From: UBA6080 sp964607515
GTDB lineage: Bacteria > Fermentibacterota > Fermentibacteria > Fermentibacterales > JCC-6
Assembly: GCA_964607515.1 (NCBI GenBank)
Contig: CAZSKU010000009.1
Location: forward strand, 19,490-83,489
Direction of reading: 5' to 3'
DNA: 64,000 nt
The translations under genes were made by a program, and so were the position numbers. Under the pieces are notes generated by a model that saw only the letters and a list, made by a program, of their open reading frames with translations, had not been told where the DNA came from and did not search any database. Below are positions 53,424 to 61,994 of the stretch, piece by piece (within the stretch, counting starts at the first letter, position 1; each line of letters starts with the position of its first letter).

Positions 53424-54152
53424 TTGGCGGATCCCAGGATATCCGGACAGAAGGGTAGAGGCCCCTTGCGGGAGGTTTTCGGCGAAATGCCTCTCCCTTC
53501 CGGAATTGACTGTTATACGCTCGACTACAACCAATACTGGAGTGACAGGATCAGCACCGGAGTTGTAACTGAGCCATCAAGGCGCAGAGCCCGCGGAATC
53601 ATTGACCTGGTGAAGGAAGGCGACTCGGTGCTGGACGTGGGATGCGGAACCGGCGAAACCCTCGAATTTTTACGGGAGAACAGGGAAATTCGGGGAACAG
53701 GATTGGACGTATCCGATGTAGCCCTGGAATCCGTAAGGCAAAAGGGTTTCGACGTTATAAGAACCGACTTGACCCGCCCTGAGAACTCCCTGAATGGAGT
53801 ATGGGACCATATCATCCTTTTCGAACTGGTTGAGCACGTTCAGGAGGCGGAGGTCCTGGTTTCCAAGCTCAAGGGGCTTTACAGGAAGGGGCTTTACATT
53901 ACCACACCGAACCTGGGTTATGCAGCCCACCGGCTCAGGCTTCTCTTCGGAAGATTCCCGGTGACCTACATCAGCGATCCCAGAGAACACCTCCGCTACT
54001 GGACCGTAAGGGACTTCAGCTGGTGGTCCGGCGCCCTGGGTCTTCCCCCTCCGGAGGTAAGGGGACTCAGGGGAAGGCCGAACATCCTGGGTCTTCCCCG
54101 CCGATGGCCTTCCCTCTGGGCCAGCGAAGTGGTCTACTGCTTCAGAAGATAG
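53424..54152 (+). CDS. class I SAM-dependent methyltransferase
   Basis: The 242-aa protein starts at TTG 53424 with GGAGG upstream. Motif I is 'VLDVGCGTGETLEFL' near residue 71, followed by 'GTGLDVSDVALE' and 'WDHIILFELVEHVQEAE'. It resembles MetW/UbiE-type methyltransferases, often acting on lipids or surface-glycan precursors. The C-terminal part ('DPREHLRYWTVRDFSWWSGALGL') is also usual in this group. The substrate is unknown and the neighbours give no clear hint. Confidence 0.9.
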   Translation: MADPRISGQKGRGPLREVFGEMPLPSGIDCYTLDYNQYWSDRISTGVVTEPSRRRARGIIDLVKEGDSVLDVGCGTGETLEFLRENREIRGTGLDVSDVALESVRQKGFDVIRTDLTRPENSLNGVWDHIILFELVEHVQEAEVLVSKLKGLYRKGLYITTPNLGYAAHRLRLLFGRFPVTYISDPREHLRYWTVRDFSWWSGALGLPPPEVRGLRGRPNILGLPRRWPSLWASEVVYCFRR

Positions 54153-54229
54153 TGCTCCGGTCCTCTTGACCCGTGGGAACGGATATGCAATTCATGCCGT
54201 GTCCGTGATTCTCAACCGGGGAGGGGAAA

Positions 54230-56134
54230 ATGAGGGAGACCTGGGCCAGCAAAAGGGCCTTCATTCTGGCGGCCATCGGCAGCGCCATCGGACTCGGCAA
54301 CATCTGGAGGTTTCCGTACATAGCCTACGCCAACGGCGGCGGTGCGTTCCTCGTGGCCTACTTCGCCTGCCTTTTCATCGCGGGGATTCCCGTGCTGATG
54401 CTGGAGTTCAGCGTCGGGCACCGATACCGGCAGGCGGCGCCGGGAGCCTTCAGGAGCATCCGGCCCTCACTGGAATGGTTCGGCTGGATGGCGGCCCTGC
54501 TGTCCTTCGTCATTGTGGTCTACTACGCCATCATCATGGGTTGGTGCGTGAACTACACCTACGAGGCCGCTACCCAGGGATGGGTCCAGGAGCCGGGCCT
54601 TCACGCCGACCCCACGATGGCCATCACCTCTACAGACCTGGCGGACATGAAGGTACTCACCCCGGTTCCCGCGGAAATGGGAGGCATGCCCTTCGTGTCG
54701 CCGGTGAACGGTACGCCGGGAATCGTGGCGGTGGAACCCACCACTCTGGTGGCTCACCAGGGGCTCATATACGGTTTCTCCAGCAGGGTCGCGGCGGAGC
54801 AGTTCCTGGCGGACCCCTGCGTTGACGGACAGTGCGCCCTGTCTTCGGAGAACAGGGAGAGCACCAGGATTCTTCCGGGCATACCCCCCGACCTTCTGGG
54901 CAAGCCCTACACATCGGTGCTGGACGGCTCCACCGGGACGGTCCGGAACATCTCGACAATCCTGGTAGCCTTCGAGGGCAGGCTCTACGGCTTCGACAGC
55001 GTGGACGAGGCCAGCACCTTCATGGGGTCTCCCGGCGACTTCTTCTACAATAGATTCCTCGGCCTTACCTCCAGGCCCTGGGACCTGGGCGGTTTCCGCT
55101 GGCCTCTCCTGATAGGCTTTGCGATTTCATGGGTGTGGATCATCGCCAGCATCTGGAAGGGTACGAAAACAGTCGGCCGGGTGGTCTACTACACGGTGAT
55201 AATCCCCTGGGTGCTCCTTCTTGTGTTCATAATCCGGGGGGTGACCCTGCCGGGAGCGGCCGCCGGCCTCTCCTACTACCTCACCCCGGACTGGAGCAGG
55301 CTCCTCAGCGGCGATATATGGCTGGCTGCTCTGACCCAGGTATTCTTCAGCCTAAGTGTGGGATTCGGAGTGATGATCGCCTACGGCAGCTTTCTGCCGA
55401 AGAAGACCGACATCGCCGGCAGCGCATTCACCATCGGCATCGCCGACGCCCTCACGGCCTTCTGCGGCGGACTGGCTGTGTTCAGCGCCCTGGGCTATCA
55501 GGCCTCCAGGCTGGGAGTTCCCGTGAGCGAAGTGGTGAAGTCAGGACCGGGGCTGGCCTTCGTGGCGTACCCCCACATCATCTCCACCCTGCCGGGAGCG
55601 GCTTTCTTCGGGGTCCTCTTCTTCCTGATGCTCCTCACCCTGGCGGTGGACTCGGCCTTCAGCCTGGTGGAGGGGGTATCCGCCTCGATAAAGGACAAAT
55701 GGGGGCTTTCCCATAAAAAAGTCAATCTCATCGTCGGAGGAGCGGCGTTCCTGCTGGGTCTTCCCATGCTGACCGGGGCCGGGCTGCACATCCTGGACAT
55801 CGTGGACCACTTCATGAACAGCGTGGCTCTGGTGCTGGTGGTGCTGGGCCAGCTGATCATCATCGGCTGGTCCTACCCAGCGGACAAGATGCGATCCCAC
55901 ATCAACTCCAACTCTGCCATTCGGATCGGCGGGTGGTGGAATACAGCCGTGCGGTGGATCATCCCCATGGGCATGGTGTGGATGCTGGCCGGCGAGCTTC
56001 ATGCCCGCAGCGCCGGAGCTTACGGAAGCTTCGAACTGAGAAGCCAGGAGTTCCTGCTGGGCTGGCTGGTGGTGATACTCCTGCCGATGGTGGGCGACCT
56101 GCTGGCGTCGGGAAAGGGAACCTGGAAGGACTAG
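54230..56134 (+). CDS. NSS family Na+-dependent transporter with large outer-loop insertion
   Basis: The 634-aa transporter has the neurotransmitter:sodium symporter start 'RAFILAAIGSAIGLGNIWRFPYIAYANGGGAFLVAYF' (TM1, sodium and substrate site), and about twelve helices in all. It is over 100 residues longer than LeuT-like members. The extra length is between TM3 and TM4 (about residues 115-285), where two repeats occur, 'GMPFVSPVNGTPG...GLIYGFSS' (151-196) and 'GKPYTSVLDGSTG...GRLYGFDS' (224-270). They recall YHS-type domains without the cysteines. The loop faces outside. Its substrate is probably an amino acid. Confidence 0.92.
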   Translation: MRETWASKRAFILAAIGSAIGLGNIWRFPYIAYANGGGAFLVAYFACLFIAGIPVLMLEFSVGHRYRQAAPGAFRSIRPSLEWFGWMAALLSFVIVVYYAIIMGWCVNYTYEAATQGWVQEPGLHADPTMAITSTDLADMKVLTPVPAEMGGMPFVSPVNGTPGIVAVEPTTLVAHQGLIYGFSSRVAAEQFLADPCVDGQCALSSENRESTRILPGIPPDLLGKPYTSVLDGSTGTVRNISTILVAFEGRLYGFDSVDEASTFMGSPGDFFYNRFLGLTSRPWDLGGFRWPLLIGFAISWVWIIASIWKGTKTVGRVVYYTVIIPWVLLLVFIIRGVTLPGAAAGLSYYLTPDWSRLLSGDIWLAALTQVFFSLSVGFGVMIAYGSFLPKKTDIAGSAFTIGIADALTAFCGGLAVFSALGYQASRLGVPVSEVVKSGPGLAFVAYPHIISTLPGAAFFGVLFFLMLLTLAVDSAFSLVEGVSASIKDKWGLSHKKVNLIVGGAAFLLGLPMLTGAGLHILDIVDHFMNSVALVLVVLGQLIIIGWSYPADKMRSHINSNSAIRIGGWWNTAVRWIIPMGMVWMLAGELHARSAGAYGSFELRSQEFLLGWLVVILLPMVGDLLASGKGTWKD

Positions 56135-57237
56135 TTCCCGCCGAAGGCCGGGCAGGTGGAGCAATCCGAGGCAAAGCACTCCACATCGGCGCGGATCAGG
56201 AAACTGAATCCCGAATCGGGTTCGCACCGGTAGCAGAAGCCGCTGACGTACTGGTACACGATGCCCGCCCGTTCCAAGTCGTAGGGTTCGTACTCCACAG
56301 CAAACAGGCGGAACCTCCTGGCCTCAGCCAGGGAAACCGCTTCCCTCTGCCAGGACTCCAGAACAGCTTCGGACCTCCAGTCGAACCACCCCGGAGCTAT
56401 CACGCCGGAAAGCTCGGGAATCCTCTCCAGGGCGGTGCGCCACTGAACCGAATCCGCGGCCACCACCACCAGCGGGGGCATGTTTCCGTCCGCAAGATCC
56501 TCCGCCAGGTCGTTCCCCCGATCGCCGGCGGTCTCCGGGAACGTGAGAAGGTAGAGGGTGTCCTGATCCATGGCGCTATACACCCCGTCCTCCCCGGAGG
56601 GCTGGACCATCCGCTCGTCCCGGGGCGAGAAGAAGTGGGCCGCCAGCCCCCGGACGCCAACCACCAGGAAGTACACCGCAACGAACACCGCCAGAACCCT
56701 GGCGACGGCGGTAAACCACTTTCTGGCGGTGAAGAGCCCGGCGATGGACAGGGGCAGCATATAGACGGTGGTCCCCAGAAAGAACCCGGCGAACAGCAGC
56801 GCTCCGTTGAACGCTCCTCCGGCCTCCAGAGCGCTGGTGAGAGCGATAAGAAATGCGGGGCAGAGGGAGAACCCGGTGAGTATCCCCAGAAGGAACGGGC
56901 TCCCGGTGAACTTCATCCACTTCGAGACGCCGCAGCCGCCGCACTTCCGGTTCACCCTCAGGGTGCTGACCATGAGGAAGGCGCTGAAGAGGATGTATCC
57001 GGAGTACGCCATGGGTATTCTCACGCTGTTGGGAATGGTTCCGCCCAGGAGCCCCACAAGGGCTCCGAAGCAGACATAGGCGGCGAACCTTCCCAGGTTC
57101 AGGGTGAGAAGGACACCAAGGGATTGCCGGCCGGTCCGTTTCTCGCTGAACAGGTAGGCGGCGTACACCGGTCCGCAGGAGGCCAGGCAGGAAACCCCTG
57201 TGGCGAGTCCCAGGGTCAGACCCTCAACAAACCCCAA
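56131..57237 (-). CDS. DsbD/TauE-SafE-like membrane protein with Cys-rich tail
   Basis: The 368-aa protein starts at TTG 57237. Six or seven helices (about 1-215) include 'GLATGVSCLASCGPVYAAYL' in TM1 and 'GILTGFSLCPAFLIALTSAL' in TM4, paired membrane cysteines as in the DsbD/SafE group that moves reducing power or sulfur compounds across the membrane. A second CxxC ('KCGGCG') is in a loop near residue 99. The ~150-residue outer tail ends with several cysteines ('GFCYRCEPDSG', 'ECFASDCSTCPAFGGN'). It is the last gene of the ferredoxin operon. Its TAG and the TAG of the convergent NSS gene share the CTAG at 56131-56134. Confidence 0.83.
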   Translation of the reverse strand: MGFVEGLTLGLATGVSCLASCGPVYAAYLFSEKRTGRQSLGVLLTLNLGRFAAYVCFGALVGLLGGTIPNSVRIPMAYSGYILFSAFLMVSTLRVNRKCGGCGVSKWMKFTGSPFLLGILTGFSLCPAFLIALTSALEAGGAFNGALLFAGFFLGTTVYMLPLSIAGLFTARKWFTAVARVLAVFVAVYFLVVGVRGLAAHFFSPRDERMVQPSGEDGVYSAMDQDTLYLLTFPETAGDRGNDLAEDLADGNMPPLVVVAADSVQWRTALERIPELSGVIAPGWFDWRSEAVLESWQREAVSLAEARRFRLFAVEYEPYDLERAGIVYQYVSGFCYRCEPDSGFSFLIRADVECFASDCSTCPAFGGN

Positions 57238-57270
57238 AAAGCCCGCCTTCCCGGTTGGTCTGAGTCAGCT

Positions 57271-58476
57271 CTACAGGTGCGCCGCCGGATGGAAGGCCAC
57301 ACCGCCCTGAATCGAGTTCCAGGTTTCCGTGTACTCCAGTTCCGACGCCTGCCGGCGCAGGATGAACCAAGCGGAAATCCCGTTTTTCATCCTGTACTCC
57401 AGGCCGCCCCCGTAGGTTTCCCTTCTCCGGGAGCCGCCTGTGCCGGCGATGCTGCTGGGCCCCTCCCATATTCTTCCGCTGACAAGCACCGAAAGACCCC
57501 GGTAGACCCCCACCCGGGTCTCAAGTTCACCGGACCCGGTGCTCACGAAACTCCTGGTGCCCTGGCCGTAGAGGCTGATACTGGAGGGGTGGTCTCCCCA
57601 ACCCCGGAAGGCCAGCCTGAGTCTGGCTCCGGCCTGGAAGGCAGCCAGGCGGGTGACATCTTCATCGAAATCCAGGGTCTGGGCCACGGTGAAGTTGAAG
57701 GTAAGGTTCCGGGCCAGGGTCTGCACCGCCCGGACCCTGCCGGTGGCCCTGTCGGGCAGCGGGTTGCCGTTGTGATCGTCACCGCCCTGGAACGACCAGA
57801 CCACGTCCGCCATGAGCTGTGTCCTGGTTGGTATGGTTCTGGGCGCCAGGGAGGCCGCGATGTTCAACCGGCTGTAGCCCCTTTCAAAATCAGTCTCATC
57901 AATGGTGGTGTTCCCGGCGAGGCCGCTTATCCCCAGGTCCACGCCCAGGGGGGAACTCCATACCGCTCCCCCTCCGGCCATGATCTCGGCCCAGGACAGT
58001 TCGCTGTCCTCCTGGTCGGAAACCCCCCGGTCCCAGTAACGTCCGAAAGCGCTGAGCCTGACGCTGCCGGGAGCATCCCAGAATACCTTGAGCCCCGGGC
58101 GGAGAGTGGAACTTCTTTCACCTATGCCCTCGGAAGCGGGAAGCACCACGCCGGAGCTGTCAAGATCGGTGGTGAACCGGAACTCCGGCTGCACCGAGAA
58201 ACTTCCTGCGGTGTAGTCCAGGTTCAGGGTTGTCTCCGAGCGGTTCCGGGAGAACCTGGGAAGCGCCGCGTTGTCCTCGGACGCCTTCCTGTAGGTCTGC
58301 TCCAGGCGCAACACCCAGGGACCCTGAAAGAGCCTGACCCCCGCGGAGGCGTCGAAGTACGAACCGCCCCCATAATAGACGCTGTCCTGCGCCACGGTGA
58401 ATCTGGCGTACTCCTCCACCCCCAGAGCCATGCCCAGGGCGGCCGTTGCGGCGAGAAGAAGAACGGCGGTTCTCAT
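57271..58476 (-). CDS. predicted outer-membrane beta-barrel protein
   Basis: The 401-aa protein has a signal peptide (MRTAVLLLAATAALGMALG) and alternating strands with many aromatic and Arg/Asp residues, such as 'LRLEQTYRKASEDNAAL', 'TTLNLDYTAGSFSVQPEFRF' and 'NLTFNFTVAQTLDF', with 'GLEYRMKNGISAWFILRRQ' near the end. This is typical of a 16- to 20-stranded outer-membrane barrel, though the family is not recognised. Its ATG overlaps the stop of the lipoprotein ferredoxin gene by one base (TGATG), so it is translationally coupled to ferredoxins. It may be an outer-membrane sleeve for them, comparable to MtrB-like barrels (inference). Confidence 0.75.
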   Translation of the reverse strand: MRTAVLLLAATAALGMALGVEEYARFTVAQDSVYYGGGSYFDASAGVRLFQGPWVLRLEQTYRKASEDNAALPRFSRNRSETTLNLDYTAGSFSVQPEFRFTTDLDSSGVVLPASEGIGERSSTLRPGLKVFWDAPGSVRLSAFGRYWDRGVSDQEDSELSWAEIMAGGGAVWSSPLGVDLGISGLAGNTTIDETDFERGYSRLNIAASLAPRTIPTRTQLMADVVWSFQGGDDHNGNPLPDRATGRVRAVQTLARNLTFNFTVAQTLDFDEDVTRLAAFQAGARLRLAFRGWGDHPSSISLYGQGTRSFVSTGSGELETRVGVYRGLSVLVSGRIWEGPSSIAGTGGSRRRETYGGGLEYRMKNGISAWFILRRQASELEYTETWNSIQGGVAFHPAAHL

Positions 58477-58718
58477 CAGTACACCGCCCCTTCAGGACAG
58501 ATCTCCACACAGCGGTAGCACAGCCGGCAGAGGCTCGGGTTTATCACCGCATCGCCGTCAATGACCTCGATGGCGTTGTACGGGCACACCTTCTCGCACT
58601 CGCCGCAGCCTATGCAAAGGCCGGGGTCCACCACCAGCCCGGTGCTCTCCGTGGGAGCCGAGCAAGAGACCAGCAGAAGGACCAGACCGATCAGCGCCGC
58701 CTCAATGTATCGCGTCAT
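58476..58718 (-). CDS. lipoprotein ferredoxin, 2x[4Fe-4S]
   Basis: The 80-aa protein has a lipobox signal (LVLLLVSC, C19) and then a complete bacterial-type ferredoxin: 'LCIGCGECEKVCPYNAIEV' and 'LCRLCYRCVEICPEGAVY'. There is no twin-arginine motif in its signal, so it seems to be exported by Sec and lipid-anchored. It overlaps the upstream ferredoxin gene by 17 bp. It probably carries electrons outside the cytoplasm. Confidence 0.88.
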   Translation of the reverse strand: MTRYIEAALIGLVLLLVSCSAPTESTGLVVDPGLCIGCGECEKVCPYNAIEVIDGDAVINPSLCRLCYRCVEICPEGAVY

Positions 58719-58932
58719 ACGTGCACACCCCCTGGCACAGACCGCAGCCGATGCAGGTCTCCGGGTCTATCCGCGATTTTCCGTTCTCGATGGAGACCGC
58801 CCCGGTGGGACACACCCTGGAGCAGTCGCCGCACCCGGAACACTGGGCCGGCTCCACCCAGTACCTCACCGCCCCCAGGGCCGCCGCGGCGGCCAGGCAG
58901 ACCAGCAGAATCATCCCCCCCCGAAGTCTCAT
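58702..58932 (-). CDS. membrane-anchored or exported ferredoxin, 2x[4Fe-4S]
   Basis: The 76-aa protein has an N-terminal hydrophobic helix (about residues 5-22, 'GGMILLVCLAAAAALGAV') followed by two motifs, 'QCSGCGDCSRVCPTGAVSI' and 'TCIGCGLCQGVCTYDAIH'. In the second motif the usual Pro after the last Cys is Thr. No twin-arginine signal is seen. It starts one base after the stop of the 139-aa ferredoxin gene. Confidence 0.87.
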   Translation of the reverse strand: MRLRGGMILLVCLAAAAALGAVRYWVEPAQCSGCGDCSRVCPTGAVSIENGKSRIDPETCIGCGLCQGVCTYDAIH

Positions 58933-58933
58933 G

Positions 58934-59353
58934 TCAGTACACCTCGAATTCCAAGTCCAGGGAGATCTCCTCCTGGTCCTTCACCCCGTAGAGCTTCATG
59001 TTGCCAGCGTCCACGGTGACGATGGCCCCCGTGGGACAGGAGGTCGCGCAGAGGCCGCACTGGATGCACAGTTCGGGATCTATGCATGCCTTGTTGTCCT
59101 CGGTGATGCTTATGGCCCCCACGGGACATGTTCCCACGCATATCCGGCACCCGATGCAGGTATCGGGGTTCACGATGTAGTCTTCAGAGAGTTCCACGGA
59201 GGTTTGCTCCATGGGGAGTTCCGCCAGCACCCTGCCGAAGGCGGTGACCCTCAGGGCTTCGTATTCGCCTTCCACCGGCGCCCATCCCAGGGTGAACATG
59301 CCCGCCGCGGACACCGCCGCCACGGTCAGGAGGATGAAAGGATGCTTCTTCAT
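58934..59353 (-). CDS. exported ferredoxin, 2x[4Fe-4S]
   Basis: The 139-aa protein has an N-terminal signal or anchor (MKKHPFILLTVAAVSAAGMF), a ~40-residue linker, and two cluster motifs, 'TCIGCRICVGTCPVGAISI' near residue 69 and 'LCIQCGLCATSCPTGAIVT' near 98. The last ~25 residues ('LYGVKDQEEISLDLEFEVY') are acidic. AGGGAACGG precedes the ATG. It follows the large lipoprotein ferredoxin by 22 bp. Confidence 0.87.
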   Translation of the reverse strand: MKKHPFILLTVAAVSAAGMFTLGWAPVEGEYEALRVTAFGRVLAELPMEQTSVELSEDYIVNPDTCIGCRICVGTCPVGAISITEDNKACIDPELCIQCGLCATSCPTGAIVTVDAGNMKLYGVKDQEEISLDLEFEVY

Positions 59354-59375
59354 TCCGTTCCCTTCGAAGAGATGA

Positions 59376-60347
59376 TTACCTGTCCGGCGGAGGAGGCGGC
59401 ACTTCCGGCAGAATACCGGCCGGGAGCACCAGCCGTCTGACCGCCTGATTATGCTGGTAGTACTCGTCGGGATTGATCACGTCCCTGTAGTTCCAGCACT
59501 CCAGGAAGCACTGGCCGCAATGGATGCAGAGGTCGTAGTTGATGTACACCATTCCCGGAAGACCGTACACGTTGTCGAGATCCTGCCAGATCGCACCCTC
59601 GGGACAGGATGGGCCGGTGTACGATCCAGCGTCGTTGTACTCCATGAGCAGGGCGCAGGTGGTGCAGGAGCCTTCGGGGCTGGATGTCATGCACCTCAGA
59701 CAGCCGCCGGCAGGTATGGAGTCGTAGATGAAATTGACTATCTGCATGGCCTCCAGGGAAGTCTGTATGTCCTGAGATGCCTCGGTATCGCTGAAGAAGG
59801 CTCTGATGCCGACGTAATAGCCGACTCCGAGGCGGCCTCCCTCGATGGCGTTCACCGGGCAGGCGTCCTGGCAGAGGCCGCAGCTTCCGCAAAGCGTTTC
59901 ATCTATCACCGCGATTCCGTTTTCAACCTTGATCGCGACGTTGGGAAGGATCGGACAGGCGGCTTCGCAGAGCCCGCAACCGATGCAGGCCTCGGGAATC
60001 ACCCGCGGCTGAAGAAAAACGAGGGCCGATTCCGCAGGTGCCGGGATTTCTCCTGCAACCAGGGCCTGGTCCCAGTTCTCAGGGGTGATGGGGTTCTCAG
60101 AAATCCGGGCCTGGTACCAGGCGGCGCCCTCCACCGGGGTGAAGAACACGGTGAAAGCCCTGTACTCGCCACCCTTGATCCAGGTGTAGAGGGAACCCAG
60201 TTCCGGTGACATGGCGGTGAACCCGGTGTCCACGAGAACCGCTCCGGACTGGAGGAGATTGGGGGACATGGGCCTGGGGGATTCCGTGAGGCAGCCGGCG
60301 ACCACCGCCAGGGCCGCCGCCAGAATCAAAACTGAGTTCTTCAACAT
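59376..60347 (-). CDS. large lipoprotein polyferredoxin
   Basis: The 323-aa protein starts at ATG 60347 (GGAGG upstream) with a lipobox signal (LAVVAGC, C19). Residues ~20-115 are a beta-type domain of unknown kind. Then come cluster motifs 'ACIGCGLCEAACPILP' (near 118), 'LCGSCGLCQDACPVNAIEG' (near 148), an irregular 'GGCLRCMTSS...SCTTCALL' region with 'SCPEGAIW' (near 206-240), and 'LCIHCGQCFLECWNY' (near 265). It can hold at least three, perhaps four, [4Fe-4S] clusters. The end is Pro-rich. It is the first gene of the exported ferredoxin operon. The usual route for folded Fe-S proteins is Tat, but no RR motif is present. Confidence 0.87.
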   Translation of the reverse strand: MLKNSVLILAAALAVVAGCLTESPRPMSPNLLQSGAVLVDTGFTAMSPELGSLYTWIKGGEYRAFTVFFTPVEGAAWYQARISENPITPENWDQALVAGEIPAPAESALVFLQPRVIPEACIGCGLCEAACPILPNVAIKVENGIAVIDETLCGSCGLCQDACPVNAIEGGRLGVGYYVGIRAFFSDTEASQDIQTSLEAMQIVNFIYDSIPAGGCLRCMTSSPEGSCTTCALLMEYNDAGSYTGPSCPEGAIWQDLDNVYGLPGMVYINYDLCIHCGQCFLECWNYRDVINPDEYYQHNQAVRRLVLPAGILPEVPPPPPDR

Positions 60348-60489
60348 GGCAGCCTCCAATCCAAACGCGCCCGAAGGCACGAAAATCCCTTCCTTATGCC
60401 CGTCCACGGGGTGATCCGGGCTGCGTCGTACTATCATATAGTAGAGGATTGGACGCAAGGTTTCTGGAAACACCGCGGAGGGGGAAGCC

Positions 60490-60843
60490 ATGAAGATCTC
60501 CGGAGTCACGGCAATCACCAGGAAACGGCTCTTCGAAGGGGACGGGGAGGCTGTCATCGAAAGCCTCTTCGAGCCGGGGGATTTCTCCACCACTGTAAGG
60601 TTGTGCGCCAGGATAACCCTTCCCCCGGGCGGGTCCATAGGGTACCACATCCACCGCCGGGAGGACGAGCTGTACTACATTCTCAGCGGCGTCGGAAGGG
60701 TGGTTGACTCCGGGGACAGCTTCCCGGTGGGGCCCGGTTCGGCGGTACTCACCCGGGACGGGGAGGGACACAGCCTGGAGAACACCGGAGAAGGTGATAT
60801 GACCCTTCTGGCGGTAATCCCCGTAAGCCGGGCGGAGAAGTAG
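60490..60843 (+). CDS. cupin domain protein
   Basis: The 117-aa single-domain protein has cupin motif 1 'GGSIGYHIHRREDELYYILSGVGRV' with the metal-binding His, His and Glu, and motif 2 near 'PVGPGSAVLTRDGEGHSLEN' with the last His. It is cytoplasmic and probably binds a metal. The reaction is unknown. GGAGGGGGA precedes the ATG. It is divergent from the polyferredoxin operon and convergent with the ATPase gene. Confidence 0.9.
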   Translation: MKISGVTAITRKRLFEGDGEAVIESLFEPGDFSTTVRLCARITLPPGGSIGYHIHRREDELYYILSGVGRVVDSGDSFPVGPGSAVLTRDGEGHSLENTGEGDMTLLAVIPVSRAEK

Positions 60844-60855
60844 CCGGGGCCCGTA

Positions 60856-61968
60856 TCAGAGGTTTTTCCAGATCAGCCATTCCCTGAAAAAGGGATTGGC
60901 GAACCGCAACTCGCCGGAATGCGGGTAGATGATCTTCAGATGCTCCAGCCTTTTCAATGCCCTGCTCACCGAAGCGGGGCTGGAAACACCCACGCCTCGC
61001 AGAAAAGCGCCGGAGTAAGGGGAATTCCCCCCGAGTCTCGCAATGCCCGAAAGGCATCTCATCTGAATGGCGGTGAGTTGCACGAGAGTCGCCTCGTATC
61101 CCTTGTACTCCCGGGAAAAAATGAGCTGGACAGCATCCGGCACTTTGCCGAGATCTATGCTGGAATTGACATCGGTCACATCCCACAGCGCTCCGCAGAA
61201 CTGCTGAACATCCCCTGGAAGGTCTCGGGCGATCTCGAAAGCCTTTTCGAGAACCGCATCCTCAACCGCGCGGTTGCCGGCGGCAAACTTCCTTTTGAGA
61301 AACGCCCGGAACTTCTTCCGGTCAAGGGGCCCTACCTCGAAACATATCGCCGACTTGAAGAACGGGCTGCGCGAGTCCGTGAATATCCCATTCATCCTGT
61401 TCCTGATGCTGCCGGAAAAAATGAACGGGATGGTTCCGAGGAACTGGATCCTGCTTCTCAGAACGGCAAGGGTTTCACCGGAGTTCCTTAGATTCAGCAC
61501 ATCCTGAAACTCATCGAAAACTACTGCCACGGAGTGCCGGGAGTGAATCTCCCGGATCAGATCGAGAATACCCTCCAGGGAATCGGGTTTCAGAACCAGG
61601 GCCGGGTCAAGAGTTACATGGGGCAGCCCTGTCAGGGGATCGAAGGAGAAAGAGGGACGAAGATGGGAAATTCCGCGAAGGATCCTTTCGATCATTCCCG
61701 ACTTCCGCTCAAGCGAGACGACCGCCTTGATCATCCGCCTGCACAGGCTGTCAATGTCTTTGACTTCAAGCAGATCAACATATATCTCTCTGTAACTTGG
61801 GCATTTCCTGATTGCCTCGTGTATGAGGGATGTCTTCCCCGTTCTTCGTTCCCCCTGGATAACCATGTTCTGACCTGTTTTGATGCACTTTGTGATCTGA
61901 TCCATGAGTTCCGGACGGGGACAGAAATCCCCGGAACTGACGATTTGCCCGTACTTGAAGGGATTCAT
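60856..61968 (-). CDS. AAA ATPase with C-terminal winged helix (archaeal ATPase-like)
   Basis: The 370-aa protein has a Walker A 'GERRTGKTSLIHEA' at residues 39-52, a Walker B 'VAVVFDEFQDVLNL' near 152 and a sensor region 'FIFSGSIRNRMNG'. The C-terminal ~80 residues form a winged helix ('QLTAIQMRCLSGIARLGG...VSSPASVSRALKRLEHLKII'). This layout matches the ATPase_2/DUF234-type proteins, whose role is open. The winged helix and the palindrome 27 bp before its ATG suggest DNA binding at its own promoter. Confidence 0.87.
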   Translation of the reverse strand: MNPFKYGQIVSSGDFCPRPELMDQITKCIKTGQNMVIQGERRTGKTSLIHEAIRKCPSYREIYVDLLEVKDIDSLCRRMIKAVVSLERKSGMIERILRGISHLRPSFSFDPLTGLPHVTLDPALVLKPDSLEGILDLIREIHSRHSVAVVFDEFQDVLNLRNSGETLAVLRSRIQFLGTIPFIFSGSIRNRMNGIFTDSRSPFFKSAICFEVGPLDRKKFRAFLKRKFAAGNRAVEDAVLEKAFEIARDLPGDVQQFCGALWDVTDVNSSIDLGKVPDAVQLIFSREYKGYEATLVQLTAIQMRCLSGIARLGGNSPYSGAFLRGVGVSSPASVSRALKRLEHLKIIYPHSGELRFANPFFREWLIWKNL

Positions 61969-61994
61969 GAACTTACCTTTCGTGAATTGTGCAT

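Noticed and set aside
56131..56134. Overlap of two convergent stop codons at CTAG as a regulatory feature
   Set aside because: The shared palindrome is a simple result of dense packing; no hairpin or other signal surrounds it.
55933..58518. Plus-strand open frame of 861 codons
   Set aside because: It runs antisense through the DsbD-like and barrel genes, both of which have good motifs, signals and coupling on the minus strand.
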